Source of the DNA: JAAYJK01 sp964501655
GTDB taxonomy: Bacteria; Bacillota; Syntrophomonadia; Syntrophomonadales; Syntrophomonadaceae
Reading direction: 5' to 3'
NCBI GenBank assembly: GCA_964501655.1
Contig: CAZCTN010000006.1
Coordinates: 1-64,000 of the forward strand
Length of the DNA stretch: 64,000 nucleotides
Shown here: piece after piece, positions 45,934-53,837 of the stretch
How positions within the stretch are numbered: position 1 is the stretch's first letter
Layout of the letters: every line of letters starts with the position of its first letter
Position numbers and translations under genes: made by a program
The notes under the pieces: model-generated
Database searches by the model: none
The model's input: the letters and a program-made list of their open reading frames with translations, nothing else
What the model was told of the DNA's origin: nothing

Positions 45934-46974
45934 TTAACACCACCCCATCCATTGGCAAAAGTAGATCCCGGCCCCGGTAAGCAGTATATTGCCCAAGCTG
46001 ACTGGAACCAGCACTTTCCAACTGAAGGACATCAGGTGGTCCATACGGATTCGGGGAAAGGTCCATTTTACCCAGAAGAATACCAGTATTATCCCGTAGG
46101 TCTTGATAATAATCCATAGCCAGGAGGGCAGCCAGGGTCCCTGCCAGCCCCCCAGGAATACTGTGGCCATCAAGGCTGAAACGGCTACCAGATTGGTATA
46201 TTCGGCCAGGAAGAACAAGGCCCAGCGCATACCGGTATATTCGGTATATGCTCCCCCGGTCAGCTCCTGCTCGGCTTCCGGCATGTCAAAGGGTCCCCGG
46301 TTCAATTCAGCGGTTGCGGCAATAAAATAGGTTATGAAGGCTATGGGCTGCAGGATTATGAACCACAGCTTGTCCTGGGCTGCTACGATATCCTGCAGGT
46401 TTAACGAGCCAGTGATCATAACTACTCCCAGCAGGGAAAAGGCCAGGGGTATTTCATAGCTTACCATCTGGGCTACTGATCGCACCGCCCCCATCAATGA
46501 CCATTTGTTGTTTGAGCCCCAGCCCGCCATTAACAGAGCTATGGTGGCCAGAGAACCTATTGAAATAAAGAATAAAAGTCCGATGTTCAAGTTGACGACT
46601 TCCATTCCTTCTCCCATAGGTATAACTGTATAGAGCATGACAGCTATGACGATAAATAACATGGGAGCGGTCTTGAAGATCAATTTGTCTGCTACTGAAG
46701 GAACAATGTCCTCCTTGGTTAATAGCTTGATGGCATCGGCTATAGTCTGAAATATTCCGAACGGTCCCAGCCGATTGGGTCCCAGCCTCTCCTGGAAGAA
46801 GGCGCTGACTTTTCTTTCCAGCCAGATCAGAATAATAATATTAAGAGTGATAATAGTAATTACTATTATCCATTTAACTAGCAGCAATATGGCATCGGCC
46901 CAAGCCGGATCCAAGCCCAGACTTACTATCCAGCCGGTAAAAGCTGCCGCCAAGTTGATAAACAAAGGTTCCAT
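45934..46974 (-). CDS. nuoH: complex I subunit NuoH
   Basis: 346 residues, eight transmembrane helices. WLERKVSAFFQERLGPNRLG, GPFGIFQTIADAIKLLTKED and RGPFDMPEAEQELTGGAYTE are near-invariant NuoH sequences lining the quinone chamber. Three bases separate it from nuoI. A GAGGAG ribosome site precedes the ATG. Confidence 0.97.
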   Translation of the reverse strand: MEPLFINLAAAFTGWIVSLGLDPAWADAILLLVKWIIVITIITLNIIILIWLERKVSAFFQERLGPNRLGPFGIFQTIADAIKLLTKEDIVPSVADKLIFKTAPMLFIVIAVMLYTVIPMGEGMEVVNLNIGLLFFISIGSLATIALLMAGWGSNNKWSLMGAVRSVAQMVSYEIPLAFSLLGVVMITGSLNLQDIVAAQDKLWFIILQPIAFITYFIAATAELNRGPFDMPEAEQELTGGAYTEYTGMRWALFFLAEYTNLVAVSALMATVFLGGWQGPWLPSWLWIIIKTYGIILVFFWVKWTFPRIRMDHLMSFSWKVLVPVSLGNILLTGAGIYFCQWMGWC

Positions 46975-47026
46975 ATACTATTCGCTCCTCTTGAGTGAAA
47001 TTGGCCAATTAGCTTGACGCTGATTA

Positions 47027-48127
47027 TTATCTATCTGATTCCCCCAGTATCGGGTCCAGGGTAGCAATATTGGTTATGAGGTCCTGGAATACCCCGCCCC
47101 GACATACCAGGGGCAGTACCATCAGGTTAATAAAGGACGGAGCCCTCACATGCAGGCGATAGGGTTTACTGCTCCCATCACTGACCATATAGTAGCCCAA
47201 CTCGCCTTTGGCTGACTCGATCCGATGATAGACTTCCTTGCCCGGATCGGGTTTTAATACCTTGGGGACCCGGGTGCTGATCTCTCCCTCCGGCATCCCC
47301 TCCAGGGCTTGTTCGATTATCCGGCCGCTCTGCCTGATTTCTTCGATCCTAACCTGCCACCGGTCCAGGGAATCTCCCCGGTCCCCGGTGGGAATATCAA
47401 ATTCAAAGCGAGGATAAATCCCATAGGGGTCAGCTTTACGCAAGTCATAGGATATTCCGCTGGCTCTCAAATTGGGTCCGGTGACTCCATAATTGATGGC
47501 GTCTTGAGGATCAAGGATGCCGACTCCCTGCATGCGGGCGGCCCATATTTCGTTCCCGGTCATAAGACCATTGTATTCGTCAATCATTAAGGGGATATCC
47601 TTAACCAGGCTCTTAACCGCCGGGATGAATCCTTCCGGGATATCATCCGCCACTCCTCCTATCCTGATGTAGGATGACAGTAAGCGCTGTCCGCCAGTCA
47701 TTTCGAAAATATTCATAATCCGCTCCCGGTCCCGCATCCCGTACATCAAGGCGGTAGTAGCCCCCAGGTCTATCCCGGTAGCGGCGATGGCGATTTGGTG
47801 GGAGGCAATCCGGGACAATTCAGCCATGATAACGCGTATATATTCAGCTCGTTCAGGCACCTGGATACTCAGGAGTTTTTCCACACTCTGGCAATAACCC
47901 AGAACCGGCAGATTGGTAGCCAGGTAGTCCAGCCGTGCAGTATAGGGCACAAATTGCTGATAAGTTTTACCTTCAGCTATCTTCTCTACGCTTCTATGTA
48001 CATAACCCAGATGAACGATAACATCCTGGATTATCTCTCCATCCATGAAGGCTTCCGCATGCAGGCCTCCATGGGTGCTGGGATGGATGGGCCCGACGTT
48101 GACCGTATATTGATCAGTCTGAAACAC
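47027..48127 (-). CDS. nuoD: complex I subunit NuoD (49-kDa)
   Basis: 366 residues from a GTG that directly follows the nuoC TAA. TVNVGPIHPSTHGG, DVIVHLGYVHRSVEKIAEGK, GANLRASGISYDLRK-like sequence, ERIMNIFEMTGGQRLLSSYI and CRGGVFQDLITNIATLDPIL (the NiFe-hydrogenase-like end) are diagnostic. It forms the quinone-binding pocket with NuoB. NuoC and NuoD are separate genes here. Confidence 0.96.
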   Translation of the reverse strand: MFQTDQYTVNVGPIHPSTHGGLHAEAFMDGEIIQDVIVHLGYVHRSVEKIAEGKTYQQFVPYTARLDYLATNLPVLGYCQSVEKLLSIQVPERAEYIRVIMAELSRIASHQIAIAATGIDLGATTALMYGMRDRERIMNIFEMTGGQRLLSSYIRIGGVADDIPEGFIPAVKSLVKDIPLMIDEYNGLMTGNEIWAARMQGVGILDPQDAINYGVTGPNLRASGISYDLRKADPYGIYPRFEFDIPTGDRGDSLDRWQVRIEEIRQSGRIIEQALEGMPEGEISTRVPKVLKPDPGKEVYHRIESAKGELGYYMVSDGSSKPYRLHVRAPSFINLMVLPLVCRGGVFQDLITNIATLDPILGESDR

Positions 48128-48580
48128 TTACTTTCTCCCTCCCATCACATAGTCTTTACGCAGGGGATGCCCGTCAAAACCTTCCGGCAGCAGCACCCGA
48201 ATCAAGTTGGGATGGCCTTTGAACTTAATCCCCATCAGATCATACACTTCTCTCTCCTGCCAATCGGCCGTGCTCCATATATGAATAAGAGAATCCACTT
48301 CAGCCGCATTCCGGGGAACCCGGGTCTTAACCAGCACCTGGTTGTTTTCCGGGATAGAATAAAGGTGATAGAGTATCTCAAACTCCTGGCCATAATCTAC
48401 CGAAGTCAGATTGGCCAGGTGGTTAAAACCATATTCATCTCTGAGCGTCTTCATCAAGTTGAGCAGTTGGAGGCTGTCTATGCCTAAAATGGTGAAAAAC
48501 TGATCACTGCTGATTTTCAATCCATCCCCCAGCAAGCCTCCCAACTCCTGTACCATCTTCTCCATATTGAATTCCTGCAA
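48128..48580 (-). CDS. nuoC: complex I subunit NuoC (30-kDa)
   Basis: 150 residues. The core WSTADWQEREVYDLMGIKFK followed by GHPNLIRVLLPEGFDGHPLR-KDY is the NuoC hallmark. The TTG start has GGAGGAG 8 bases upstream. Shorter than E. coli-type NuoC and unfused to NuoD. Structural subunit of the peripheral arm. Confidence 0.95.
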   Translation of the reverse strand: MQEFNMEKMVQELGGLLGDGLKISSDQFFTILGIDSLQLLNLMKTLRDEYGFNHLANLTSVDYGQEFEILYHLYSIPENNQVLVKTRVPRNAAEVDSLIHIWSTADWQEREVYDLMGIKFKGHPNLIRVLLPEGFDGHPLRKDYVMGGRK

Positions 48581-48584
48581 AATA

Positions 48585-49097
48585 TCAACTCCTCCGGTAT
48601 TGGCCCTGCTGGACTTTCTTTTTTAATTCCAGCATGCCGTGGAACAGGGCCTCCGGCCTAACCGGGCAACCCGGGATATATACATCCACCGGTATTATGG
48701 AATCTACTCCCGGCAGTACACTGTAGCCATCCTTAAAAGGTCCGCCGCTAATGGCACAATTACCCATGGCGATTACCCATTTGGGTTCCGGCATCTGAGC
48801 CCACACCCGCAGTATCGCCGGCTTCATCTTAAGGGTAATAGGACCGGCTACCGTCAGCAGATCTGCTTGGCGGGGAACTGCTCTTACTACCTCATATCCG
48901 AACCGGGCTTGATCGAACCGGCCGGCCCCAGCCGCCATAACCTCGATAGGACAGCAATTACAGCCATAATTCAACGGCCAGAAGGACCAGGACCGTCCCC
49001 AGTTCCACAATTTATCAAAAGTAGTAACCAGTATATTGTTCCTGGCCAGTTCTTCCACATCATTTAGCTTATCATTGTCCTTGCTTTCTAATACCAT
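48585..49097 (-). CDS. nuoB: complex I subunit NuoB (cluster N2)
   Basis: 170 residues from ATG 49097, which has GGGG 7 bases upstream and overlaps the nuoA stop. WPLNYGCNCCPIEVMAAGAG, WVIAMGNCAISGGPF and DVYIPGCPVRPEALFHG supply the four cysteines of the terminal 4Fe-4S cluster N2. An upstream in-frame ATG (49127) would add ten residues inside nuoA and is less likely. Confidence 0.95.
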   Translation of the reverse strand: MVLESKDNDKLNDVEELARNNILVTTFDKLWNWGRSWSFWPLNYGCNCCPIEVMAAGAGRFDQARFGYEVVRAVPRQADLLTVAGPITLKMKPAILRVWAQMPEPKWVIAMGNCAISGGPFKDGYSVLPGVDSIIPVDVYIPGCPVRPEALFHGMLELKKKVQQGQYRRS

Positions 49098-49453
49098 TCC
49101 AAAGCCCCTTCTTTCCATGCGTACCATAAGCCGATCAAGAGAATAGCAATGAAGATTATCATTTCAATAAAAGCGAAAGGTCCTAAAACCTGGAATTTTA
49201 CCGCCCAGGGATAGAGAAACAGTATTTCTACATCAAAAGCCAGAAATACCAGGGCATACAAAAAGTAGTTCACCTTAAATCTGATCCAGGTCTTCCCCCG
49301 GGTGTCTACCCCGCACTCATAAGTAAGAAACTTCTCATCATCCGGGGGCGCTTTAGGTTTGGGGCGGAAAAGCCAGGCCAGGGCCATGGCCGCGATGGGA
49401 AAGGCCAGGGTGAACAGAAAAAATAAACCCAGAGTCGGATATTCAGCCAACAA
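49088..49453 (-). CDS. nuoA: complex I subunit NuoA
   Basis: 121 residues, three transmembrane helices. The loop after helix one holds TYECGVDTRGKTWIRF, with the conserved Cys, and the second helix FLAFDVEILFLYPWAVKF has the membrane Asp/Glu. The start is TTG 49453 with GGAGG 8 bases upstream; there is no ATG near. It is the first gene of the nuoABCDHIJKLMN operon. Confidence 0.95.
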   Translation of the reverse strand: MLAEYPTLGLFFLFTLAFPIAAMALAWLFRPKPKAPPDDEKFLTYECGVDTRGKTWIRFKVNYFLYALVFLAFDVEILFLYPWAVKFQVLGPFAFIEMIIFIAILLIGLWYAWKEGALEWY

Positions 49454-49528
49454 GAATATCTCCTCCTTTCATATTATGAATTCCACCTTTATCCATATTA
49501 TATCCTTAAACTCATGTTTTCCTTCTAT

Positions 49529-49534
49529 ATTATA
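49529..49534 (-). promoter_or_regulatory. probable -10 box for the nuo operon
   Basis: On the - strand the sequence TATAAT (49534-49529) lies about 75 bases before the nuoA start. The matching -35 region (near 49551-49557) is poor. It shares the 310-base divergent intergenic region with the reductase promoter. Confidence 0.35.
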
Positions 49535-49548
49535 GATGTATGATTGCG

Positions 49549-49577
49549 TTGACAGGCTGCCCAAATAGACGTAAAAT
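49549..49577 (+). promoter_or_regulatory. consensus promoter for the double-cubane reductase
   Basis: TTGACA (49549-49554), a 17-base spacer and TAAAAT (49572-49577) give a near-perfect housekeeping promoter pointing to the reductase gene, with start of transcription expected near 49584. The leader of about 180 bases contains the direct repeats at 49646-49702. Confidence 0.6.
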
Positions 49578-49645
49578 TTCATTGAGTTATATAAACACAT
49601 TATACTTATTATAATAGTTTATTATCTTTATACCAGCATTCTATT

Positions 49646-49702
49646 GTTAATTCTGGGTTAATTCCTTTTCTCTCATTATTACTTGGTTAATTTTGGGTTA
49701 AT
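49646..49702 (+). promoter_or_regulatory. paired GTTAAT direct repeats, candidate operator
   Basis: GTTAATTCTGGGTTAAT (49646-49662) and GTTAATTTTGGGTTAAT (49686-49702) differ at one base of 17 and stand 40 bases apart. Inside each, two GTTAAT half-sites are 11 bases apart, the spacing favoured by OmpR/PhoB-family regulators on one face of DNA. They lie downstream of the strong promoter and upstream of the reductase ribosome site. Confidence 0.5.
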
Positions 49703-49764
49703 GCGTGAAACACAAAATACCGCAGCAGGTATTCTAAAATAATAAAATAGAGGAGATGATAATA

Positions 49765-51039
49765 ATGGCCGACTACCGTCAGATGTGGAGCGATCTGGGG
49801 ATGGATCTGAAAAAACATGATATCTTGTGTGAAGTCCTGCCCGATGCTTTTGGGGGGGTATACCTCTCCCAGGAGAACCGGCCCGAAGGCATGGATTATT
49901 TCAATTTCGTGGTGGCGGAAATCCATGGAGTAAGGCCGGCGGAACTGATCGAACACCAGCAGAAGGGGGGAAAAGTATTTGGCACCTTCTGTGTTTATGT
50001 TCCAGACGAAGTAATATTCGCTGCCGGGGCCATCGCAACCGGACTATGCGGGGGTTCACAGTTCTGGGTGCCGGGCGGGGAGAAGGTCCTGCCGGCCAAC
50101 ACCTGCCCCCTGATCAAGGCTTCGGTGGGAGCCCGGTTGGATGGAACCTGCCCCTTTTTCAAGATAGCTGATATGTATATCGGGGAAACTACCTGTGACG
50201 GCAAGAAAAAGGCCTGGGAGATCCTTAACCAGGAAGTTCCGGTATATGTCATGGACCTGCCCCAGATGAAACGGGATCGGGATATTCAAGCCTGGAAAGA
50301 AGAAATAAAGTCCCTGGTGCAGAAAGTGGAAGAATTCACCGGCAATACTGTTACCGTGGAAGCCCTGGCCCAAAATATCAAACTGATAAACGACAAGAGA
50401 AAAGCCCTGGCTCGCTTGTATGCACTGCGGAAGAATTCACCGGTGCCCATCAGCGGCAAAGATGCGCTGCTGATCACCCAGATCGCTTTCTATGACGACC
50501 CGGGCCGTTTTACCGCCCAGGTTAACGCCCTGTGCGATGAACTGGATCAGAGAGTGTTACGGGGCGAAGGCGTTTTCCCGGCTGATGCTCCCCGTATCAT
50601 GATCACTGGCACCCCTATGGCAATACCCAACTGGAAACTGCATCATGTAGTGGAAAGCCTGGGGGCAGCAGTGGTAGTGGAAGAACTATGTACCGGGGTG
50701 CGCTATTTCGAGAACCCGGTAGATGAAAACGGCAGCACCATGGATGAACAATTGCAAGCCTTGTCCGATCGCTATATGAAAACCAACTGTGCCTGCTTTA
50801 CCCCCAATACCGGACGAGTGGAAGATATTTTGAGACTGGCCAAAGATTACCGGGTGGATGGTATCATAGACTGCAACCTGCAGTTCTGCGGCCTGTATTC
50901 GACTGAAAGTTATCTGGTCCAGCAGGCGGTAAAAGAAGCCGGTCTTCCCATAATGCATTTGGAAACTGATTACAGTGAACAGGATTTTGAGCAGATCAGA
51001 ACCAGGGTGGAAGCCTTCCTGGAGATGCTGCAAAAGTAA
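49765..51039 (+). CDS. double-cubane-cluster anaerobic reductase (HgdB-like)
   Basis: 424 residues of the 2-hydroxyacyl-CoA dehydratase D-component family (PF06050). Cysteine-containing blocks VFGTFCVYVPDEVIFAAGAI, LPANTCPLIKASVGARLDGT with CPFFKIAD, IGETTCDGKKK, and CNLQFCGLYSTES are arranged as in double-cubane cluster proteins (DCCP), which reduce small substrates using ATP-driven electrons. The usual ATPase activator gene is not adjacent. ATG 49765 is favoured by GGAG nine bases before; 49756 is too close to it. Physiological substrate unknown. The downstream DUF3343 gene is its common neighbour. Confidence 0.85.
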   Translation: MADYRQMWSDLGMDLKKHDILCEVLPDAFGGVYLSQENRPEGMDYFNFVVAEIHGVRPAELIEHQQKGGKVFGTFCVYVPDEVIFAAGAIATGLCGGSQFWVPGGEKVLPANTCPLIKASVGARLDGTCPFFKIADMYIGETTCDGKKKAWEILNQEVPVYVMDLPQMKRDRDIQAWKEEIKSLVQKVEEFTGNTVTVEALAQNIKLINDKRKALARLYALRKNSPVPISGKDALLITQIAFYDDPGRFTAQVNALCDELDQRVLRGEGVFPADAPRIMITGTPMAIPNWKLHHVVESLGAAVVVEELCTGVRYFENPVDENGSTMDEQLQALSDRYMKTNCACFTPNTGRVEDILRLAKDYRVDGIIDCNLQFCGLYSTESYLVQQAVKEAGLPIMHLETDYSEQDFEQIRTRVEAFLEMLQK

Positions 51040-51040
51040 T

Positions 51041-51316
51041 ATGGACAGGTCTGAGCAGGAAGATAAATATCAGTATTATATGTTGTTTCCCAATCATCAC
51101 GAGGGATTAAAGGCCCATAAATATATTAAGGAAGCGGGGATAAAATGCACCATATCCCCAACCCCTCGGGAAGCCAGCAAATCCTGCGGTATTTCGCTGA
51201 TGCTGGAGCCGGAGAATATCGGTCCAGCTAGGAACATAATCGAACAAAACAATATAAACACCGAAGGCATTGTTAAAATCAAGAGCAAGAGCCATGATGG
51301 CTACCGTTCTTGTTAA
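51041..51316 (+). CDS. DUF3343 protein
   Basis: 91 residues starting 1 base after the reductase stop. YYMLFPNHHEGLKAHKYIKE, IKCTISPTPREASKSCGISL and a C-terminal VKIK segment match the DUF3343 family of small proteins containing one conserved Cys in the SCGISL motif. They commonly accompany double-cubane reductases and selenium-related genes; role unknown. No own ribosome site, so translation is probably coupled to the reductase. Confidence 0.8.
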   Translation: MDRSEQEDKYQYYMLFPNHHEGLKAHKYIKEAGIKCTISPTPREASKSCGISLMLEPENIGPARNIIEQNNINTEGIVKIKSKSHDGYRSC

Positions 51317-51329
51317 CCAGCCAGAGCAG

Positions 51330-51370
51330 AGCGTCCTCTCAACATCAACCAGAGGACGCTATCTTTCTTC
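51330..51370 (+). terminator. intrinsic terminator of the reductase operon
   Basis: AGCGTCCTCT (51330-51339) and AGAGGACGCT (51351-51360) form a perfect 10-bp stem with an 11-base loop, followed by ATCTTTCTTCTT. It lies 14 bases after the DUF3343 stop. The remaining 51371-51732 holds a REP-like ACCGTCCCC motif at 51389 and a small CGGGGA/TCCCCG hairpin at 51534, but no gene. Confidence 0.8.
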
Positions 51371-51732
51371 TTCATACCCCCTCAATGACCGTCCCCCTGG
51401 TTTCCACCATAGACTTTCCACACTTGCCGTATTTAATTAACCAGGCGAATAGGCCCTTTTTACCGGGGCCGGTGCGAGCTAGCTTTTTAGAATTTGCTGA
51501 TAGTTTATTCTAAGCTGCTACAAAAATATCCTCGGGGATTATTCCCCGGGGACCACCAACTGATAGGACCCAGTCTGATTGATCGCGTAAAGATGTTCTT
51601 TGTTTGCGTACCACAGATACAATAAATATTAAAAATGTAAAAAATTTCTTTTCGTTATATGAGTCACATGGTAATATAAACCCAATTATGCGCATGATGT
51701 TGTAATACTAATGTAGAAAGGAAGAAACTTTG

Positions 51733-52293
51733 ATGAGAAAAAAGATAGTCAGAATAGCGTCTATTTGTATTATTATGCTATTGTGTTTTTCTTCAGTCGC
51801 ACTAGGTGAGAGAAGAGTATTGCCTGTTACCGGTTATGAACAGGAGGGAATTGGATGGTGTTGGGCAGCGAGCGATAAAATGATAATAAAATACACTAAA
51901 GGCTCAGCTCCATCGCAGCAGTCTTTGGTTAACGATTATTCTACAGATCCTGACGGTGGAGCCAATTTGAGTGTAGCAAGAGACGCTTTGAACGATTATG
52001 GCGTATCAAACTCAATCACGTACAATTGCTTAAGCTATACTGCTGTGAAGTCACAAATAAACTATGGCGATGATGGCCGACCAATATTTTGCAGATTGCA
52101 AAACGGCGATGGTTGGTTGTATAGCCATGCAGTTGTTCTTAGGGGTTATAATACTGACAATAGTCTGGTATATTATATTGATCCTTCGGATGGTTTGGGG
52201 CACGGCATTACTTATAGTAGATTTTGCGCTGGCGTAAAATATGATGGCTTCTATTCTGATTGGGATGGTACCATCTACAATAATCATGATTAG
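51733..52293 (+). CDS. secreted papain-like cysteine peptidase (C39/C70-like)
   Basis: 186 residues with a signal peptide (cleavage near VALGE, about 27). The active-site block YEQEGIGWCWAASDKMIIKY has the oxyanion Gln and catalytic Cys in a CWAAS motif, as in AvrRpt2-like and C39-like papain-fold peptidases. The His is in YSHAVVLRGYN and the Asp in YYIDPSDGLGH. The protein is barely larger than the catalytic domain, with no propeptide. It is followed 19 bases later by another secreted protein, so the two may be a peptidase/partner pair. Confidence 0.78.
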   Translation: MRKKIVRIASICIIMLLCFSSVALGERRVLPVTGYEQEGIGWCWAASDKMIIKYTKGSAPSQQSLVNDYSTDPDGGANLSVARDALNDYGVSNSITYNCLSYTAVKSQINYGDDGRPIFCRLQNGDGWLYSHAVVLRGYNTDNSLVYYIDPSDGLGHGITYSRFCAGVKYDGFYSDWDGTIYNNHD

Positions 52294-52312
52294 CAGCGAT
52301 GGAGGTTAGTAA

Positions 52313-53068
52313 ATGAAACGTACAAATATTTTATGGGTCTTATCTATTGCTTTATTAATTACTCTAATAACGTCAGGCATTGTATATGCAGTTTCACCTG
52401 ATCAACAAGCTAGAATATTTGCTGATGAATGCTTTTCTACTGGAATTGCAGAATCTGCTTTGGTTGATTGTGGTTATACTAGTGAAGAGGAGGCCACAAG
52501 GGCACATTTGGGTGAACCAATTAAGAATTATATGATATCTTATGATAAGCTTGATATGGGCAAAAGCTTAAAAGAGAACTCTCAGGAAATGCCATTTTAC
52601 GTTTTGCCCATTATAGTTGATGGAGAAGTTGTTACTGACTTTATAATATTACTTGAGAATGGGAAATGGGAGTTCGTTAGTGTCGGCGGCAATATGAGCA
52701 AACTAGCGTATGAAATGGCAAAGGACAATAAGATTAATATAAGCCAGGTTAATATGCTTAGGTTTGGCGGACAAAGCTACTTATTTGCTGACAAAAATGG
52801 GAATGAAGTTGCGTACTCCCCCTATATATCCAGCCCCGAATTAGGAATCAATAAACAGAAGACGTATTCTTCAGAAAAAATTAAAAAACAATTGGAAATT
52901 AGACAAAAACAAATACAAGAAAAAATGAAAACCAGAGACACTGGTATAATGGGTGGAGAAAATTATGGCGCATATGGGCCGATTGATTTTCATCAGAGCA
53001 AGAGTGTTTTATCCAGGTTGCTAGGATACCTAGATTATTCAATAGTAAACCAGAGACCAGCTAACTAA
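52313..53068 (+). CDS. secreted protein of unknown function, partner of the peptidase
   Basis: 251 residues, with a signal peptide or anchor (ILWVLSIALLITLITSGIVYA). The middle part (about 65-165) alternates strands and helices (MPFYVLPIIVDGEVVTDFII, NGKWEFVSVGG) like beta domains of propeptides or peptidase inhibitors. The C-terminal part is Lys/Gln-rich and probably coiled. GGAGG precedes the ATG. The last codons and stop lie inside the 20-bp repeat at 53056-53075, so the native end may have been altered. Not recognised. Confidence 0.6.
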   Translation: MKRTNILWVLSIALLITLITSGIVYAVSPDQQARIFADECFSTGIAESALVDCGYTSEEEATRAHLGEPIKNYMISYDKLDMGKSLKENSQEMPFYVLPIIVDGEVVTDFIILLENGKWEFVSVGGNMSKLAYEMAKDNKINISQVNMLRFGGQSYLFADKNGNEVAYSPYISSPELGINKQKTYSSEKIKKQLEIRQKQIQEKMKTRDTGIMGGENYGAYGPIDFHQSKSVLSRLLGYLDYSIVNQRPAN

Positions 53069-53075
53069 AGTCAAG
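53056..53075 (+). repeat. 20-bp post-gene repeat, copy 3
   Basis: ACCAGCTAACTAAAGTCAAG, identical to the 25.4-kb copy in the opposite orientation. It includes the TAA of the preceding gene (53066-53068). The 98-bp element follows 18 bases later, as at 25.3 kb, so both parts probably belong to one composite repeat. Confidence 0.6.
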
Positions 53076-53093
53076 CTTTTTGGCGTAAACCAT

Positions 53094-53193
53094 GGGGACG
53101 GTTCTTGAAGGGGTCAATCGGAAGTTTTGCGCACGAAATAGGGCTCAACTATCGTTTTAGGCGATCTTTGAGTCCTTTAAACAGCCTACGCAA
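53094..53193 (+). repeat. 98-bp structured dispersed repeat, copy 2
   Basis: From GGGGACGGTTCTTGAAGGGG to CAGCCTACGC; nearly identical to the reverse complement of 25289-25388. The internal hairpin (CTCAACTATCG / CGATCTTTGAG) is intact but the outer TTTTGCGCA arm has decayed on the right side (TACGCAATT). It sits directly before a TATAAT box that may serve the next small gene. Confidence 0.75.
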
Positions 53194-53198
53194 TTTGG

Positions 53199-53204
53199 TA
53201 TAAT
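53199..53204 (+). promoter_or_regulatory. -10 box for the small membrane protein gene
   Basis: TATAAT at 53199-53204, 28 bases before the TTG start at 53233. The -35 would fall inside the repeat's right end (TTTAAA, 53176-53181), so the repeat may contribute half of this promoter. Confidence 0.35.
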
Positions 53205-53232
53205 ATCACAAAAGATTTCGAGGATTAGTCAA

Positions 53233-53457
53233 TTGGATCGTATACATTTAGCGTGGGCTATAATTATCACCTGCTTCATAACCTGGTTAAGTATGCCTGC
53301 TATTGGACTTATTTGGATAAAAAATAACAGGCTAGACCTAAAATTCAAAATATTACTCGGAGTTGTTATTCTATTTGCCTTTGCCATTATTAGTATAGAG
53401 CTGGGGAACTACATGGATAACTATATTAATGCCAGCATACAAGCAACAGGGAAATGA
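53233..53457 (+). CDS. 74-residue two-helix membrane protein
   Basis: A TTG start with GAGG nine bases upstream opens a frame with two hydrophobic helices (HLAWAIIITCFITWLSMPAI and ILLGVVILFAFAIISIELG) joined by a short basic loop, WIKNNRLDLKFK. No family recognised. The good hydrophobic pattern, ribosome site and -10 box support it. It follows the peptidase pair but is separated from it by the repeat, so it may be transcribed on its own. Confidence 0.5.
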   Translation: MDRIHLAWAIIITCFITWLSMPAIGLIWIKNNRLDLKFKILLGVVILFAFAIISIELGNYMDNYINASIQATGK

Positions 53458-53575
53458 ACCCCTGGGTTCCATTTAATAATTTTTTTATTGAAAATTCGGC
53501 AGAAATTTGAGAGAATGAATGTGTAGGAATAATTCCGGCTGATGGCTGGTTTTATTGGAGATTAAGCAAATCAAA

Positions 53576-53684
53576 AAGGTAGGAAGGTAAGAACGGTAGG
53601 TATAAGAATGTGGAGTTATTCCCGTTGGGCTATTGGCCGATTGGGAATCAACGCTGTTCTTGAACTCCTGTGGGAGTTTTTTTT
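53576..53684 (+). promoter_or_regulatory. structured leader element 1 with terminator
   Basis: The core GGTAGGAAGGTAAGAACGGT followed by AGGTATAAGAATG (within 53576-53610) precedes a pairing region that closes with GCTGTTCTT. An intrinsic terminator, AACTCC-TGTG-GGAGTT plus a T8 run, ends at 53684. It strongly resembles element 2 at 53838. It looks like a riboswitch or attenuator aptamer plus terminator; class not recognised. The T-box motif AGGGTGG(N)ACCGCG is not present. Confidence 0.5.
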
Positions 53685-53837
53685 ATTACCTTGATATTGT
53701 AGGCAAAGGAGGCGGAGATAACTAGTATCATCAACGGGGCTAATCACCCTTGTTATTACACTTTTACATTTGATACTGCGATTCAAAAGCCGGTCAAGGT
53801 TTTTAAAGTAGTATTGCAGGATGGTTTAACAATTTAA

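Noticed and set aside
51531..51550. CGGGGA-TTAT-TCCCCG hairpin before the peptidase gene as a terminator.
   Set aside because: The stem is short and no T-run follows on either strand; the better terminator is at 51330-51370.
52051..52287. - strand frame of 78 codons within the peptidase gene.
   Set aside because: It is fully antisense to a well-supported secreted peptidase and has no ribosome site or family pattern.
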